The translations under genes and the position numbers were made by a program. 64,000 nucleotides of DNA from Agapetus fuscipes (taxonomy: Eukaryota; Arthropoda; Insecta; Trichoptera; Glossosomatidae): positions 13,082,001 through 13,146,000 of the forward strand of contig OX637334.1 of assembly GCA_951799405.1 (NCBI GenBank), read 5' to 3'. The notes beneath the pieces are model-generated. The model did no database searches. It was given only the letters and a program-made list of their open reading frames with translations, and was not told where the DNA came from. Position 1 is the first letter of the stretch. The number at the start of each line of letters is the position of its first letter. This document shows positions 22,346 to 34,034 of the stretch, piece after piece.

Positions 22346-23600
22346 TAGAAAGGTTACAAAGTGAATGCCTCATCAATTAAAGATTTTATTATTTTAATTT
22401 TAAAAATAATACGACTCGTTTAAAATTGTAACCACATTAATTTAGATGAAATAATCGAGGAATCCACTTGCAAACCATTCTTAGTTTAAAAAAAAGTTTT
22501 TTTTGCAATGGCTGTCGTTGCATTGGATTTAAAAAAATGTTATTCTGTATTTTATTGTACTATTTCAAAACTCGCTAAGTTTCGTATAATTTGAGTTGTT
22601 ATAACTTGAACTGTCAAATATCATAGCGACTTTCTCAAGAGTATACCGTATTAAGCCTCATTTTTTTTGTACATATATTCCATTTATTAGTCGAAGAATT
22701 CCTAAAATTATCATTTTTCTGCCACTTGTTTTTTAGTAGTCAGTGGAAAATATTTTTCAAGAGGCTCGATTATTTCGAGTACAGCCCTGGGCGCTGTTGT
22801 CCCTTTCTTTCACACGGTAGAACACTATCTTTAAAGTAGACGCACTCTTCTAGCACGCACCTGTCAATAATTCGTACAAAATATAAATAAAACGTTAATT
22901 AGCGAATTAAAAACATAAATTTACATGTGAAATGTGATTTCATCCATTTATTTTACTTTTTCGGACCTATTTTTGCGCCCTTTCACACAGAAAACCACTT
23001 CGAGATGTTTACGATCCGAGCGCTGGAGAAATAATGAGACCAAAACCGAGCACTACAAATTGCACGCGGATCGAGGTTCAGCGCTTCAGTCCAAAAAAAA
23101 GGGGACATTATTTTGGCCTGGACTTCATCTCTATACCTTTATAACTCTATGAGTTATAGGGACCAAACTACAGTATGTTGTACCGTGGTTGTACCCAGAC
23201 CCCGTTAACTAGTATTTTGATACTGGTAACCTTGTTTTATAATATCGGTAGCCATATTGGAATCCATCTTGGTTTGAGTGAAGTATCAAGAGGAGTAAGG
23301 CGGAAGGGGAAGAAGTGGTATTTTAACTGAAATCAGAATGAGCGTAAATAAATCTGAATTCATGATGTATATTTACCTACTGTAATTCATTTAAAAAAAG
23401 AGTTTAAGTGTAAATAAACTTTTCATTGTTTAGTATGTATTCAATTGCTCACTTTTTATTAAAAAAAACTGATGAAAAAATATTTTTAAATGATGGTTGA
23501 ACTGTGCAGTGTGCTTAGCACAGGCCTGCTTGGCGCCTGTCGACCGCCGCAAACGTCAAGCGCTGTGGTCAAGCGTATTTGAAATTAACTGTTTTATTTT
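22346..23600. other. Intergenic DNA, nothing recognised
   Basis: AT-rich, without a supportable frame or terminal-repeat pair. A short palindrome (TATAACTC...GAGTTATA) lies near 23140-23160. Confidence 0.45.
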
Positions 23601-23628
23601 CACTATTATTGAAGAGTGTAGAGAGTAA

Positions 23629-23876
23629 TGAAATCAAGAAGACTCCATTGGCCGGACACGCAGCACGTGCAGAAGCTCCAGGATCATCAGAACTGTCTTG
23701 GATGGTGCCCCCTCAGGCGTTAGATCACTCGGGACGTAGGATGCGGTGGGCAGAGAACGTCGAAGCCAACGCCGAAGTTTTGGGAGTGAGGCGACCATGG
23801 AGGGAAGCAGCACAAGGCAGAGTGGTGCAGGTGTCCCTGAGCCTTGAAGGCTGTCGGCTGATGAGCCGAAGAAAGT
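23629..23876 (+). pseudogene. Retrotransposon C-terminal fragment
   Basis: The frame encodes MRWAENVEANAEVLGVRR followed by WREAAQGRV, resembling the W-x-R-x-A-x-D-R tail found after the thumb of RTE-like endonuclease/reverse-transcriptase proteins. No other domain remains. Low certainty because the motif is short. Confidence 0.4.
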
Positions 23877-23879
23877 GAA

Positions 23880-24869
23880 ATTAAAGTGTATAGATTTCAT
23901 ATTATAAATATTTCCGGTCCTCAGGCCATCATCAGGGGACAATAATCAGGGATCCAAAACTTTTGCAAGAAATAGTACAGAATGCCAGTGTCCTTGACAA
24001 TATAGACAGGTGCATATTTGATTGTTTACCTACTACATTTATTTTTGCCATATCATTTGTGTTTTTTACATTGAGGTTTTTTTTATTAATTTTTTTCTTT
24101 ACACAGTGTGTATTTTTGTGATTGTGTGACTAATCTTTCTAGAATAAATAAATATTGTGCAAAATATAAGTGTTTTATTTTGATAGCTTTAGCAATAATA
24201 ATAATATTCATCAATAATATCATGGCAGATAATAATATTATATGAATATAGTGGTGTGGGTGTACCCGCGTGCCGCGTGTTTATACACATGCATACAATA
24301 TCGTAATCTGAAAAGTGAGATGCAGCGAAGCAAGAAAGACGGGGAAGGGGGGTTTCGAAGTACGGACCTACCCCAAAGCCATAGAGTGGCTTCTCTAAGT
24401 ACCTATACTCTGTGGTTGTACCTATTGGCTATTACAATGTATAGGTAAGATTTAATACGGTAGACCGAAGAATGTATTTTTGTTAAAGACATGAATCGAA
24501 ATAATGCCATTGAGGAATAATGCACAATTTAATATTTTTTATTTTTTATTTATCACGCCCGTACTGAGCTTAGCGCCACCATAGACCTCTGCAGCCGGTT
24601 CCGCCTCACTTCCACTGCTTCCACTGCTCACCGCTCTCTCCTGGCGGCGCTGCAGCTGCATGACTGGAGAAGTTTCGTTTTGACTTGTGATGGTGATGTG
24701 AAGCAGATTATTGGAAATAAACCGAGGAAACGAGCATCTCAATACTTTACTATAATCTGTTGAAAGCTATAGGGACGGATGTCTTCTGTCGGGTGTCTAG
24801 AATTGTGTACATTCAAATAGAGACTGATACGGCCCCACATCTCGTGAATCCAGTGCGCCTTTGTGCCCG
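23880..24869. other. Region upstream of Uba1
   Basis: AT-rich up to about 24540, then GC-richer. A minus-strand frame at 24542-24740 codes a Ser/Glu-rich peptide followed by AATAAA-like sequence, but has no known domain and would have to overlap Uba1, so it is not called a gene. No clear TATA box was seen before the E1 start; a 5' untranslated exon cannot be excluded. Confidence 0.45.
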
Positions 24870-27506
24870 ATGTCTAGTGCTGAAGTCGCCGATAATTCCG
24901 TTGACCCCCCGGCGAAAAAGCGGAAGTTGAACGCGGCTGAGTACGGAGTAGTGCACTCGGGCATGGCCAACAACGGCGCTCGAGCTGGGGCAGGCGCGGA
25001 CGGAGGCGCCGACATAGATGAGAGTCTCTACTCGCGGCAGCTCTACGTGCTGGGCCATGAGGCCATGCGCCGCATGGCGGGCTCCGATGTACTCGTGTCC
25101 GGCCTGGGCGGGCTGGGCGTGGAGGTGGCCAAGAACGTGATCCTGGGCGGCGTCAAGTCCGTCACGCTGCACGACCAGCAGGCCTGCTGCACGGGGGACC
25201 TGGCTGCGCATTTCTACCTCTCGGAGGCCGCTGTGGTGGAGGGGACTAACAGGGCGGAAGCGTCTCGCCTGCAGCTGGGGGAGCTCAACCACTACGTGGC
25301 CACGGCCGCCGCCTCGGGGCCGCTCACCGAGGAGTTCCTGGCGCGCTTCCGCGTGGTGGTGCTCACGGCCTCGCCCCTGGAGGAGCAGCTGCGCGTGGGC
25401 GAGCTGGCCCGCCAGCTGGGCTTCCACCTCATCATCGCCGACACTCGCGGAGTGTTCGCTCAAGTGTTCTGTGACTTTGGTCCTCACTTCGTTGTGGTGG
25501 ATCCCAACGGAGAGAGCCCTGTCACCGCCATGGTGGCCGGGGTGTCCTGTGACTCCGAGGGAGTGGTCACCTGCTTGGACGACACTCGCCATGGGCTGGA
25601 GGACGGGGACTATGTCACCTTTAGCGAGGTACTTGTATAGCTACTTGCCTAGCTACATGTGTATATGCTTGTACTTGGAGTGTGCTGATTTGTGTTGTGT
25701 GTTACAGGTGCAGGGCATGACGGAGCTTAATGGTTGTGAGCCCAAAAAGATCCGAGTGCTGGGTCCTTACACATTCAGTATTGGAGACACCTCGGGCCTG
25801 TCCCAGTACACCACTGGGGGCTCAGTCACACAGGTCAAGATGCCAGAAACCCTGAGCTTCAAGCCATTTGCCGAGTCCCTCACGGAGCCAGAATTCATTC
25901 TGACGGACTTCAGCCGTCCGGAGCGTCCTCAGCAGCTGCACGAAGCTTGGAAGGCCTTGCATCGCTATGTCAAGCAAAGAGGATGTTCTCCCAAGCCTTG
26001 GTGTGAACAAGACGCCCGAGACTTCCTTGAGCTGGTGCCCCCTGGTCCTGACCGAGATGAGGAGCTCCTATTGACATTTGCTCGGGTGTGTGCAGGCCAG
26101 CTGAATCCCCTGGCGGCCGTGGTGGGAGGCATTGTGGCCCAGGAGGTGCTCAAAGCCTGCTCTGGGAAGTTCACCCCTATCAGGCAGTGGCTGTACTTGG
26201 ATGCTGAAGAAGTTCTGCCTGAAGGAGGAGTCTCAGAAGAAAGTGCTCAGCCTCGTGGCAGTCGATATGATTCTCAGATTGCAGTGTTCGGGGAAGATTT
26301 CCAGCAGAAGCTCGGTGCTCTGCGATACTTCCTAGTTGGTGAGGAAATTGTGTTGTTTCATGGACTCCCCTGTGTGTCTTGCATAATAATTGATTGCATC
26401 TAACAGTTGCTGTACCTTTGTCTGCAGGTGCGGGCGCCATTGGTTGTGAGCTTCTCAAGAACTTTGCCATGATGGGAGTGGGCGCAGCTCCTGGGGGACA
26501 AGTGACGGTCACTGACATGGACCTCATTGAGAAGTCCAACCTGAACCGACAGTTCTTGTTCCGTCCTCATGACGTACAGAAACCAAAAGCCGTCACGGCT
26601 GCTAAAGTGAGTTTTGAATAAGCTCTGTCTGTCCACACAGGGAAGTTACAGGAAGGCGGGCATGTGTGTATATAGATACATCAGATACAAGTATGATGAT
26701 GTTTCAGGCTGTGAAGAGGATGAACCCTGAGATGAATGTGCTGTCGCAGGAGAACCGCGTGGGTCCCGAGACTGAGGCCACATATGACGATGCATTCTTT
26801 GAGCAGCTGGATGGAGTTGCCAATGCGTTGGACAACATTGACGCTCGCGTGTACATGGACCGCCGCTGTGTGTACTACCGCAAACCTCTGCTGGAGTCTG
26901 GGACTCTGGGAACTAAAGGCAACACACAGGTCACAATTACTTACATCTATTACAACCGCTCTCAGCACTAGTTATCCTGTGTTGGGCTCCGTAAAGAGGC
27001 AAAATGTCAGAATAAATATCAATGTAATAGAGTCCAATAAATTACTCAGTTGAGACATGATTTTTAACTTAAGATCTATGCCTTCGCCAATCTGGAATAC
27101 TGGCCCGTGGTTAGGAGCATCTCCTGCTGGCATTAGATCTGCGCAGAGCACTCCCGGTCAGTCATTTAGTTATTGTAAAACCAGTTTTTGTTGTTATCTG
27201 TTTGTTTGATCTGTTGACTTAGTCTCACTTGTTCAGCATGATGTGTTACAGGTGGTTGTCCCCTTCCTCACAGAGTCCTACAGCTCTTCGCAGGATCCCC
27301 CAGAGAAGAGCATCCCCATCTGCACACTGAAGAACTTCCCCAATGCCATAGAGCACACGCTGCAGTGGGCACGGGATGAGTTTGAGGGTCTGTTCAAGCA
27401 AGCGGCGGAGCACGGGGCGCAGTACCTGCAGAACCCCGCAGACTTCCTAGAGCGCACGGCCAAGCTGCCCGGTGGACAGCCCCTAGAGGTGCTGGAGAGT
27501 GTCAGG
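24870..27506 (+). CDS. Uba1: Ubiquitin-activating enzyme E1, exons 1-5 (3' part not in window)
   Basis: E1 adenylates ubiquitin with ATP, binds it as a thioester and passes it to E2 enzymes in cytosol and nucleus. Exons are 24870-25628, 25708-26338, 26428-26606, 26708-26929 and 27252-27506; all junctions are GT-AG and keep one frame (682 codons). The start is the ATG of [10 protein letters not shown], followed by a PAKKRK basic stretch. The inactive adenylation half comes first ([25 protein letters not shown]). The active ATP-binding motif [13 protein letters not shown] spans exons 2/3, with [16 protein letters not shown] and [16 protein letters not shown] after it. The catalytic Cys is residue 621 in [12 protein letters not shown]. 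The last third (rest of the Cys domain, ubiquitin-fold domain) was not found downstream to 64000. Exons are far GC-richer than their surroundings. Confidence 0.95.
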
Positions 27507-27703
27507 GTGAGGAACACTCATGTGTTGCTAGTGGGGATGACAGGTCTCATGTGTAAACTGCCTTAGCAAGGGAACACATCCACTAACAGCTGGCTTGTCT
27601 GGTTGTTGTGTGGTCGATAGAAGGCTTCAATAAGGCCCTACAGGACACAAATGAATGCAAAATGTGATGGAGCAGTTAAAGGCTATGCACAATGTTTTAT
27701 TTT
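27507..27703 (+). other. Start of Uba1 intron 5
   Basis: A good donor (AGG/GTGAGG) ends exon 5 at codon phase 0, matching an exon boundary after EVLESVR. No acceptor plus E1-like coding sequence was seen afterwards. Confidence 0.6.
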
Positions 27704-27953
27704 ATTCCTTGACTTATAGGTTGGTATGAGGCTGACCACCCATACTGTAAAAAATAGTTCACTTTGCCAATGTCACCCCTGTGTCAGGGAAGGTCGGCAA
27801 AAGTTGTAGGGCTTATGTTCATTTGAGGTTTGGATTTTATTTGCAAGTACACATTCAGCATTTGTAAGCGCGAACTACACGTGTTTGTTTGTGGGCATGC
27901 ATTTGAGAACTTAAAATGAATATATCCTTTCAACTTAGATTATAGATTATAGA
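27704..27953 (+). repeat. Rep-A full-length copy
   Basis: Runs from TTCCTTGACTTATAGG to TAGATTATAGATTATAG. It meets another copy tail-to-tail at about 27955. Confidence 0.85.
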
Positions 27954-27954
27954 T

Positions 27955-28188
27955 CTAATCTTATCTAAGCTGCAAAGATATATATCATTTAAGATTTATA
28001 TTAAATGCATTCCCACAAGCAGACATGTATAATTTCGCGCTAACACATGCCGCATGTGGACCTACAATATAAAAACCCAATCTCAAATGAACATAAGCCC
28101 TGCAACTCTTGCTGTCCTTCCCTGAAAGTGAACCATTTTTTACAGTATGGATGGTCAGCCGCTTACCAACCTATAAGTCAAGGAACAC
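27955..28188 (-). repeat. Rep-A copy attached to an RTE-like gene end
   Basis: Minus-strand copy from the start motif at 28188 to the TTAGAT tail at 27955. On the minus strand it is preceded by about 95 bp of 3' UTR and the stop codon of the reverse-transcriptase tail at 28284-28392. Confidence 0.85.
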
Positions 28189-28392
28189 ACATGACAAATT
28201 ACATTTTTTAAATCAATAAATAATAATATATACATGGACATCAAAAAAACTAAAACATAAAACCAATTTCACTTTAATAAACCCTAGCCGCCAACATTAC
28301 AGATCAACCACCATTTCTTTCTATCCTTACATACTTCTTTCATTTCCTCCAGAGTCAAAACCTTCTTCATACAAGCTGTTCTTTTATTATCT
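28189..28392 (-). pseudogene. RTE-like retrotransposon, last residues and 3' UTR
   Basis: Encodes CMKKVLTLEEMKEVCKDRKKW and LICNVGG before the stop, the end of the RTE-like family seen complete at 60626-61170. It is cut at 28392 by a Helitron end. Confidence 0.75.
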
Positions 28393-28529
28393 ACTAGCTG
28401 ACCCGGCGAACTTTTTTCCGCCTTAGAGGCAATAAATGAGCAGACTTTTGATTTCATCACGGTCAATTTTTTATTTGGATAATTAATATAAAATGAAAAA
28501 GGAATTATTTTTATGATGTTTTATTGGCC

Positions 28530-28850
28530 ATGTTCATATTGTAGTGCATGGATTCCACTCTTTGCACAACCAAGAACCGCATCGCCTTGCTTGCGTCTTA
28601 GAAAATTCCTCGATGAAGCATTCCAAGTAAAATAACGTGGCATCTCCGAGTAAAGCAAAGTTTGTGCAAACGGATTGCTTTAGCAGATCGCAAAGAAACT
28701 GGTCAATGTTGTCGCCCGAGGTGTTTCAGCACGTTGAACAACATTCGAAGCCGTGACATATACTCTTTGACCATTCTCCAGATGCACCGCCAAATGCACA
28801 ACAAGAGGATGACGTTCATGAATAGGGAATGCGAATATATGCTTTTATAT
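28530..28850 (-). pseudogene. Helitron replicase, internal fragment
   Basis: The minus strand encodes FPIHERHPLVVHLAVHLENG, then ATTLTSFFAIC, a stop, and LLYSEMPRYFTWNASSRNF. This is the conserved stretch between the Rep-like N-terminal domain and the helicase of animal Helitrons. One stop codon interrupts it. The helicase motifs are not seen. Confidence 0.75.
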
Positions 28851-28864
28851 TTCACTTATATATT

Positions 28865-29160
28865 TGCGGTCCGTAGTCCGTAGTCCAGTGGTTAACACAT
28901 TGGACTCATGAATGGAAGGTTGTGGGTTCAAATCCCGGCGGAGCACAAAAATGTATACCATTTATATTTTCAAATATGCTCTTAGCTGGATTTTAAAATT
29001 CATATATCTTTACCAAAGACCAGTCACCAAAGGTCCATCCAGCCATACAGCAACTGGGTCTTGCTTGAGAATTGGCGCTTTCTACAGCGACGACCAATCT
29101 CGCAGAGTGCTCATGAGGTAAATAACAAAAATAGCGCTCGCCGAATAAATAATCCTCATA
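28865..29160 (+). mobile_element. tRNA-derived SINE S1
   Basis: The tRNA-like head has GTCCAGTGGTTAACAC (A-box region) and GGGTTCAAATCCC (B box). The body has ACCAAAGACCAGTCACC and GGCGCTTTCTACAGCGACGACCAA, and the tail is ATAAATAATCCTCATATAT. It lacks the 5S part of the 20108 copy. Confidence 0.85.
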
Positions 29161-29194
29161 TATATAAAGGGTTCATCAAGCCTGTACAAAAAAA

Positions 29195-29262
29195 ATGATC
29201 TTGCTTGAGAATTTGCGCTTTGTAGCGACGACTACCAGGCTTGTAGCAACACCTCTGTGGCA
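29195..29262 (+). repeat. S1-related SINE fragment
   Basis: ATCTTGCTTGAGAATTTGCG then TAGCGACGACTACC matches the S1 body in a variant also present at the right window edge. Confidence 0.6.
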
Positions 29263-29365
29263 CCCTTATATGGTGATATAGACCCCCAAATCTCTGAGGA
29301 ATTGGGGAGTCTTCCGCAAAAGGTTCCCTAAAAAAAAATTAAATTCACCATTCAATGGATTTTTC

Positions 29366-30101
29366 ATTTTGATGGTCCATACTGTTGAAATGGACTTTCT
29401 AAGAAGTATGATTGGGAAAACACGGAGTGACAGGGTGAGGAATGTTTTTGTAAGAGAAGAATGTGGTGCAAGAGAAATTGTGAAAGTGAAGATTAAAAGA
29501 AGTTTGTTAAGATGGTTTGAGCATATGGAGAGAATAAATGAGGGAAGACTGACGAAGAAAGTATATGTTGGTAGAATAGATGGATGTCGTAGTAGAGGAA
29601 GACTGAGAAGGTATGGATGGACCAAATATCCGAAATTGCGAATGAATGGAATATCCAGAATGGATGGACCAAATATCCGAAATTGCGAATGAATGGAATA
29701 TCCAGAGTCAAAGAAGAGCCTGTATGAATAAGGTTATGACTCTGGAAGAAATGAAAGAAGTATGTAAGGACAAAAATAAATGGGAAGACTGACGAAGAAA
29801 GTATATGTTGGTAGAATAAATGAATGTCGTGGTAGAGAAAGACTGAGAAGGTTCGGACCAAATATCCGAATTTGCCAATGAATGGAATATCCAGAGTCAT
29901 AATAAAAGAAGAGCCTGTATGAATAAGGTTATGACTCTGGGGAAATAAAAGAAGTATGTAAGTACAAAAAGAAATGGCGGTTGATCTGTAATGTTGGCGG
30001 CTAGGGTTTATTAAAGTGAAATTTGTTTTATGTTTTAGTTTTTTGATGTCCTTGTATATTATTACTTATTAATTTAAAAAAATGTAATTTGTCGTGTATG
30101 T
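29366..30101 (+). pseudogene. RTE-like retrotransposon C-terminus with internal duplications
   Basis: Starts at VHTVEMDFLRSMIGK and runs through VRNVFVREECG, RWFEHMERINEGRLTKKVY and GRIDGCRSRGRLRR. A roughly 58-bp piece (GGATGGACCAAATATCCG, about 29617-29705) is duplicated in tandem. A longer block with GGGAAGACTGACGAAG is also repeated near 29782. These duplications shift frame, so it is dead. The 3' UTR passes directly into Rep-A at 30102. Confidence 0.8.
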
Positions 30102-30357
30102 TCCTTGACTTATAGGTTGGTATGCAGCTGACCACCCATGCTGTAAAAATGGTTCACTTTGCCAATGTCACCCCTGTTTCAGAGAAGGACGGCAAGAATT
30201 GCAGCCTGGTGTATGTCCATTTGAGATTTGGTTTTTATGTTGTAGGTTCACATGAGGCATGTGCAAGCGCGAACTTGTACGTGTCTGGTTGTGAGAATGC
30301 ATGTTATGTGAATCTCCAATGTAACATAACTTTGCAACTTAGATTAGATTAGATATT
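30102..30357 (+). repeat. Rep-A as the 3' end of the RTE-like copy
   Basis: TTCCTTGACTTATAGGTTGG follows the retrotransposon 3' UTR sequence TGTAATTTGTCGTGTATG; the same junction occurs at 61278. Tail TTAGATTAGATTAGA. Confidence 0.85.
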
Positions 30358-30859
30358 GAAATCATATCCATCTTCTCCTTGCCAAAACAGCGCGTATTGC
30401 AATGTGTCATATGAACGATGTGTTTCAGATATCGCGACGTGTAAGCACAATATCGCGTGTTTCCAAATTTTCACAAACAATCAAGATGGCAACTTCATCT
30501 ATTGTTGGAGTGTTAAATATGCCTTAGTGTGTTCCAGATGGTCGTTTATCCGCTCTGATCACGACTTTGTAGTCATCATTTGAGATGCGTTCCAAAGCAC
30601 TCTTAAACAGCCTGACCAACGCATGATGTTCATGAAGTAGTTGCTGTAGATCTTGAAGAATTGCTCTTTTCATTGCTGCATTCATCTCTTGACATCGATT
30701 AAGTTGTTTCCCAAATCGCTTCATTGCAGTTCACATACCGACGCGGCGCTCTTCACGCGCAATTTCTTGTTCTTTTTCACTCCTTTCACTCGCAATGTTT
30801 CGAATCCTAAATGCATTACAGCTTCGTCGGGAAAGATTTGATCGCCTTGGTGGTGGCAT
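30358..30859 (-). pseudogene. Helitron replicase N-terminal fragments
   Basis: An ATG at 30857-30859 (reverse strand) opens MPPPRRSNLSRRSCNAFRI, the typical start of insect Helitron replicases. After an internal deletion comes LQDLQQLLHEHHALVRLFK, DDYKVVIRADKRPSG, and past a stop TIDEVAILIV and LFWQGEDGYDF, all from the Helitron-like N-terminal domain. Stops and frame changes show it is inactive. Confidence 0.82.
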
Positions 30860-32279
30860 GGCTTTCTTAATAATTTTTTGGGTACATTAGATTCATACGG
30901 TGTTATTCTTAGACATTTTCGTCGCCCTTTGAACCCAGGTTTTGCTTAATTTTGATTCTTGAACATTTCTGAAGTAGTTAGGCTTGCGTCTCGAGCTCAA
31001 CGCCCGCCCAAATCTAACCTCCAAATGTATGCGAAGTTAGGCCTAGACAAAACCCCCTCGGAGACGGTTTTGTGGTACAATCGATTTTGACAACTGCCGT
31101 ATTTAATATTAAATAGTAAATATTTGCTTTATTACTGTTTTGTTTTGCGATTTGTTTTTGTCATTTTGGTCAAATTGACAGAATTCAGCACTTTTTTTGC
31201 TAATCAATTGCTTTTTGAGGCACAAAACACACAAAATTAAAAAGCAAAAGAAATCATTTGACAGATTGCATCACGGCTCGCGGCAAATTTCTCAATATGA
31301 AAAATTTGCCGCAAAACTGAAGTTATGTATATAGTTTAAAATAAGTGAAGAGGATATTTAACACTCTACGAACACATATGAGACACTTTTTCCATCTGAA
31401 ATAAAATATTTACTTGCATTTCGGCAGACATCTGATCTGTGTACAAACAAAACAGTCAGCCGTCCGCCATTGTGACGTCATCGATATTTGTGTGGTCGTC
31501 CCAAACGCATATTCCCTACATTTGGTTTATTTTTCCCGATCCACAAAAAATATACGGATTTATTTGGCTAATCAATTGTTTTCAAAGTTGTTTTAATTAT
31601 AAATTGCACAACAAATTTATAAACTGATTATTTGCTTTTATTTTTCATTTTTTTTTTGCGTTATTGTCAATGGTTATTGTTTTAATAATTATTTAAAAAC
31701 GACTGAAAATTCCCTATTCTTTAAATAATATTTATAAAGTGACATCTCCAGAACAGTTTTTTTTTTTAAATACGACATTGAACGGACGTAATTTCAGCCG
31801 TCCAAATTTGGTCGCAGGCTCAACTGTTCCTACGTTACACTATGAACGAGAATCAATATTTCAAATTTGGTCTAGTCCGGCGTTGTACCCAGATTAAGTA
31901 GTCGCCAGTTAGGCCGATGGCGAAATATGACAAGTAAGAATAACACCGATAGAAACTTGAAACAAATCGGTCAACTTCAATTATTCACAGACTCCATTAT
32001 GTTTAGCTGTCAGTTGCATTTTGTTTATTTGTTTAAAAAAAGAACGGCTAGACTGTTTTTTACGGATTGCTTTCAGTTGCGTTTTTTTTTATTTATACCT
32101 ACCACGTTTTATGTCACTTGAAAAAAAGTATTAAAAAAAGTATAAAAAGGATATAAAAAGTATCCTATGTCCTTCTCCTGGTTCTAAGCTACCTTCCTAC
32201 CAATTTTCAGCCAAATCAGTTCAGCCGTTCTTGAGTTATGGATAGTGTAACTAACACGACTTTATTTTATATATATAGA
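30860..32279 (-). other. 5' non-coding part of the Helitron
   Basis: AT-rich leader without frames. Near its outer end (about 32180-32250) it has the phrase TCAGCCGTTCTTGAGTTATGG, common near this type of insect Helitron terminus. Confidence 0.5.
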
Positions 32280-32526
32280 TAATCTATAATCTAAGTTGCA
32301 AGGATATATTCATTCAAAGCTCTCAGATGTATGCCCACAAACAAATACGTGTAGTTCACACTTCCAAATGCTGATTGTGTACTTACAAATAAAATCCAAA
32401 CCTCAAATGAACGTAAGCCCTGCAACTCTTGCCGACATTCCCTGAAACAAGGGGTGACATTGGCAAAGTGAACCATTTTTTACAGTATGGGTGGTCAGCC
32501 TCATACCAACCTATAAGTCAAGGAAT
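32280..32526 (-). repeat. Rep-A as the 3' end of the RTE-like copy
   Basis: Full-length minus-strand copy; on that strand it follows the 3' UTR of the reverse-transcriptase copy at 32643-33330. Its tail touches the Helitron 5' end. Confidence 0.85.
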
Positions 32527-33330
32527 ACAATTAATAAATAACATTTAAGTATAAAAAAAACAACAAAATCTTAAAAATAAATCTATACAAAAAAAGTCAA
32601 AAATTTCTTACCCAAAAAATTTAGCAAACTACTAAACCAACATTACAAATCAGCATTGCAGATTAGCCGCCACTTCTTCCTGTCCTTGCATACTTCTTTC
32701 ATTTCATCCCGAGTCATAACCTTTTTCATACAAGTTCTCCTTTTATTATGACTCTGGATATCCCATTCACTCGCTATTTCGAAAATTTGGTCCATCCATA
32801 CCTTTCTCGGTCTTCCTCTTCCACGACATCCATCAATTCTTGCAGCATACACTTTCTTCGTCAGTCTTTCCTCATTCATTCTCTCTAAATGTCCAAACCA
32901 TCTAAGTATACTTCTTTTAATCTTTACTTTCACACTTTCTCTTACACCACATTCCTCTCTAACAAAATCATTCCTCACCCTATCACTCCGTCTTTTTCCA
33001 ATCATACTTCTTAAGTAGTCCATTTCCACTGTATGGACTTTACTAATCTCACTTTCACTCACCGTCCAGGCTTCACTTCCATACATCAGAGTGGGCACTA
33101 GTATACCACCGTGCACCGCGAGTCGAACATTTTTTGAAAGATTCTGGTTCTTGGCGATGCTAGCGGTAGCACCCAGTACGCACCTGCCTTTCATTATTCT
33201 TCTTTCAAATTCACCTGTCATTCTTCTATCTTTTTCAAACTTACTTCCCAGGTATACAATACAAACTCATTTACGACATCAACATTCATTCCATTAATTT
33301 TAAATTCATAATGAAAAATAATGAATTATT
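32527..33330 (-). pseudogene. RTE-like retrotransposon, thumb and C-terminus
   Basis: The minus-strand frame 32643-33221 (192 residues, uninterrupted) reads RRIMKGRCVLGATASIAKNQ, VPTLMYGSEAWTVSESEISK, VRNDFVREECGVRESVKVK, RWFGHLERMNEERLTKK and GRGRPRKVWMDQI, ending WRLICNADL. It lacks endonuclease and palm because of 5' truncation near 33330. The trailing 116 bp are 3' UTR. Confidence 0.82.
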
Positions 33331-33484
33331 AATTGATGATATTAATACCTATTTCTGGCTAGGCAGAATAAGTTGGTGAATTGCATTCCTCTTCACAAAT
33401 CTATTTTTTTTTAATTATAAAATAATAATAATATTAAGCCGATAGGCGAGCATAAATTATACCAATAGGTACCTTAAGAAGTAG

Positions 33485-34034
33485 GTCTATAATCTAAGTT
33501 ATATATTAATATTATTTATTAGGATGATTTATTTGGTGAGCGCTGTTTTTGTGTGTATCGCACCTCAAGAGCCCTCTGCGAGCTTGGTCGTCGCTTTAGA
33601 AAGCGCCAATTCTCAAGCAAGACCCAGTTGTTGTAAGGTTGGATGGACCTTTCAGTGACCGGTCTTTGGTACAGGTTTATGAATTTTTCAACCCAGCGAA
33701 GAGCACATTTGGAAATATAAATGGTATATTTTTGTGCTCCGCCGGGATTCGAATCCACAACCTTCCATTTACGAGTCTGAAGTGCTGCCACTGGACTACG
33801 GACCGGCCAAAGGATATATATATTTAAAGCTCTCAGATATATGCCCACAAACAAACACGTGTAGTTCGCGCTTACAAATGCTGAATGTGTACTTAAATAA
33901 AATCCAAACCTCAAATGAACATAAGCCCTACAACTTTTGCCGACCTTCCCTGACACAGGGGTGACATTGGCAAAGAGAACCATTTTTTACAGTATGGGTA
34001 GTCAGCCTCATACCAACCTATAAGTCAAGGAATT
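33485..34034 (-). repeat. Rep-A interrupted by a SINE
   Basis: The tail (CTATAATCTAAGT) is at 33487 and the body resumes at about 33809 up to the start motif at 34034. The S1 SINE lies between the two pieces. Confidence 0.75.
33503..33808 (-). mobile_element. tRNA-derived SINE S1 inside Rep-A
   Basis: Minus-strand copy with B box GGATTCGAATCCC at about 33743-33757, body CAAAGACCGGTCACTGAAAG and an ATT-rich tail at 33510-33525. Confidence 0.85.

Larger units (their letters stand above)
28393..32279 (-). mobile_element. Helitron with decayed replicase
   Basis: Read on the minus strand, the element begins with TCTATATATATAAAA (5' TC, preceded by A) and ends GCCGGGTCAGCTAGT (CTRRT type) next to short GC-rich pairing sequence. 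Helitrons replicate as rolling circles using a Rep/helicase protein. Fragments of that protein lie inside on the same strand (30358-30859 and about 28530-28850). The base after the 3' end is A rather than the usual T. A SINE and an RTE-like end with Rep-A were inserted between the replicase pieces. Confidence 0.8.

Noticed and set aside
24861..24869. Earlier start for Uba1 (three codons upstream)
   Set aside because: That codon is TTG; the first ATG in frame is at 24870.
24813..25592. 259-codon frame on the minus strand opposite Uba1 exon 1
   Set aside because: It is a shadow of the GC-rich coding exon; the plus strand encodes a clear E1.
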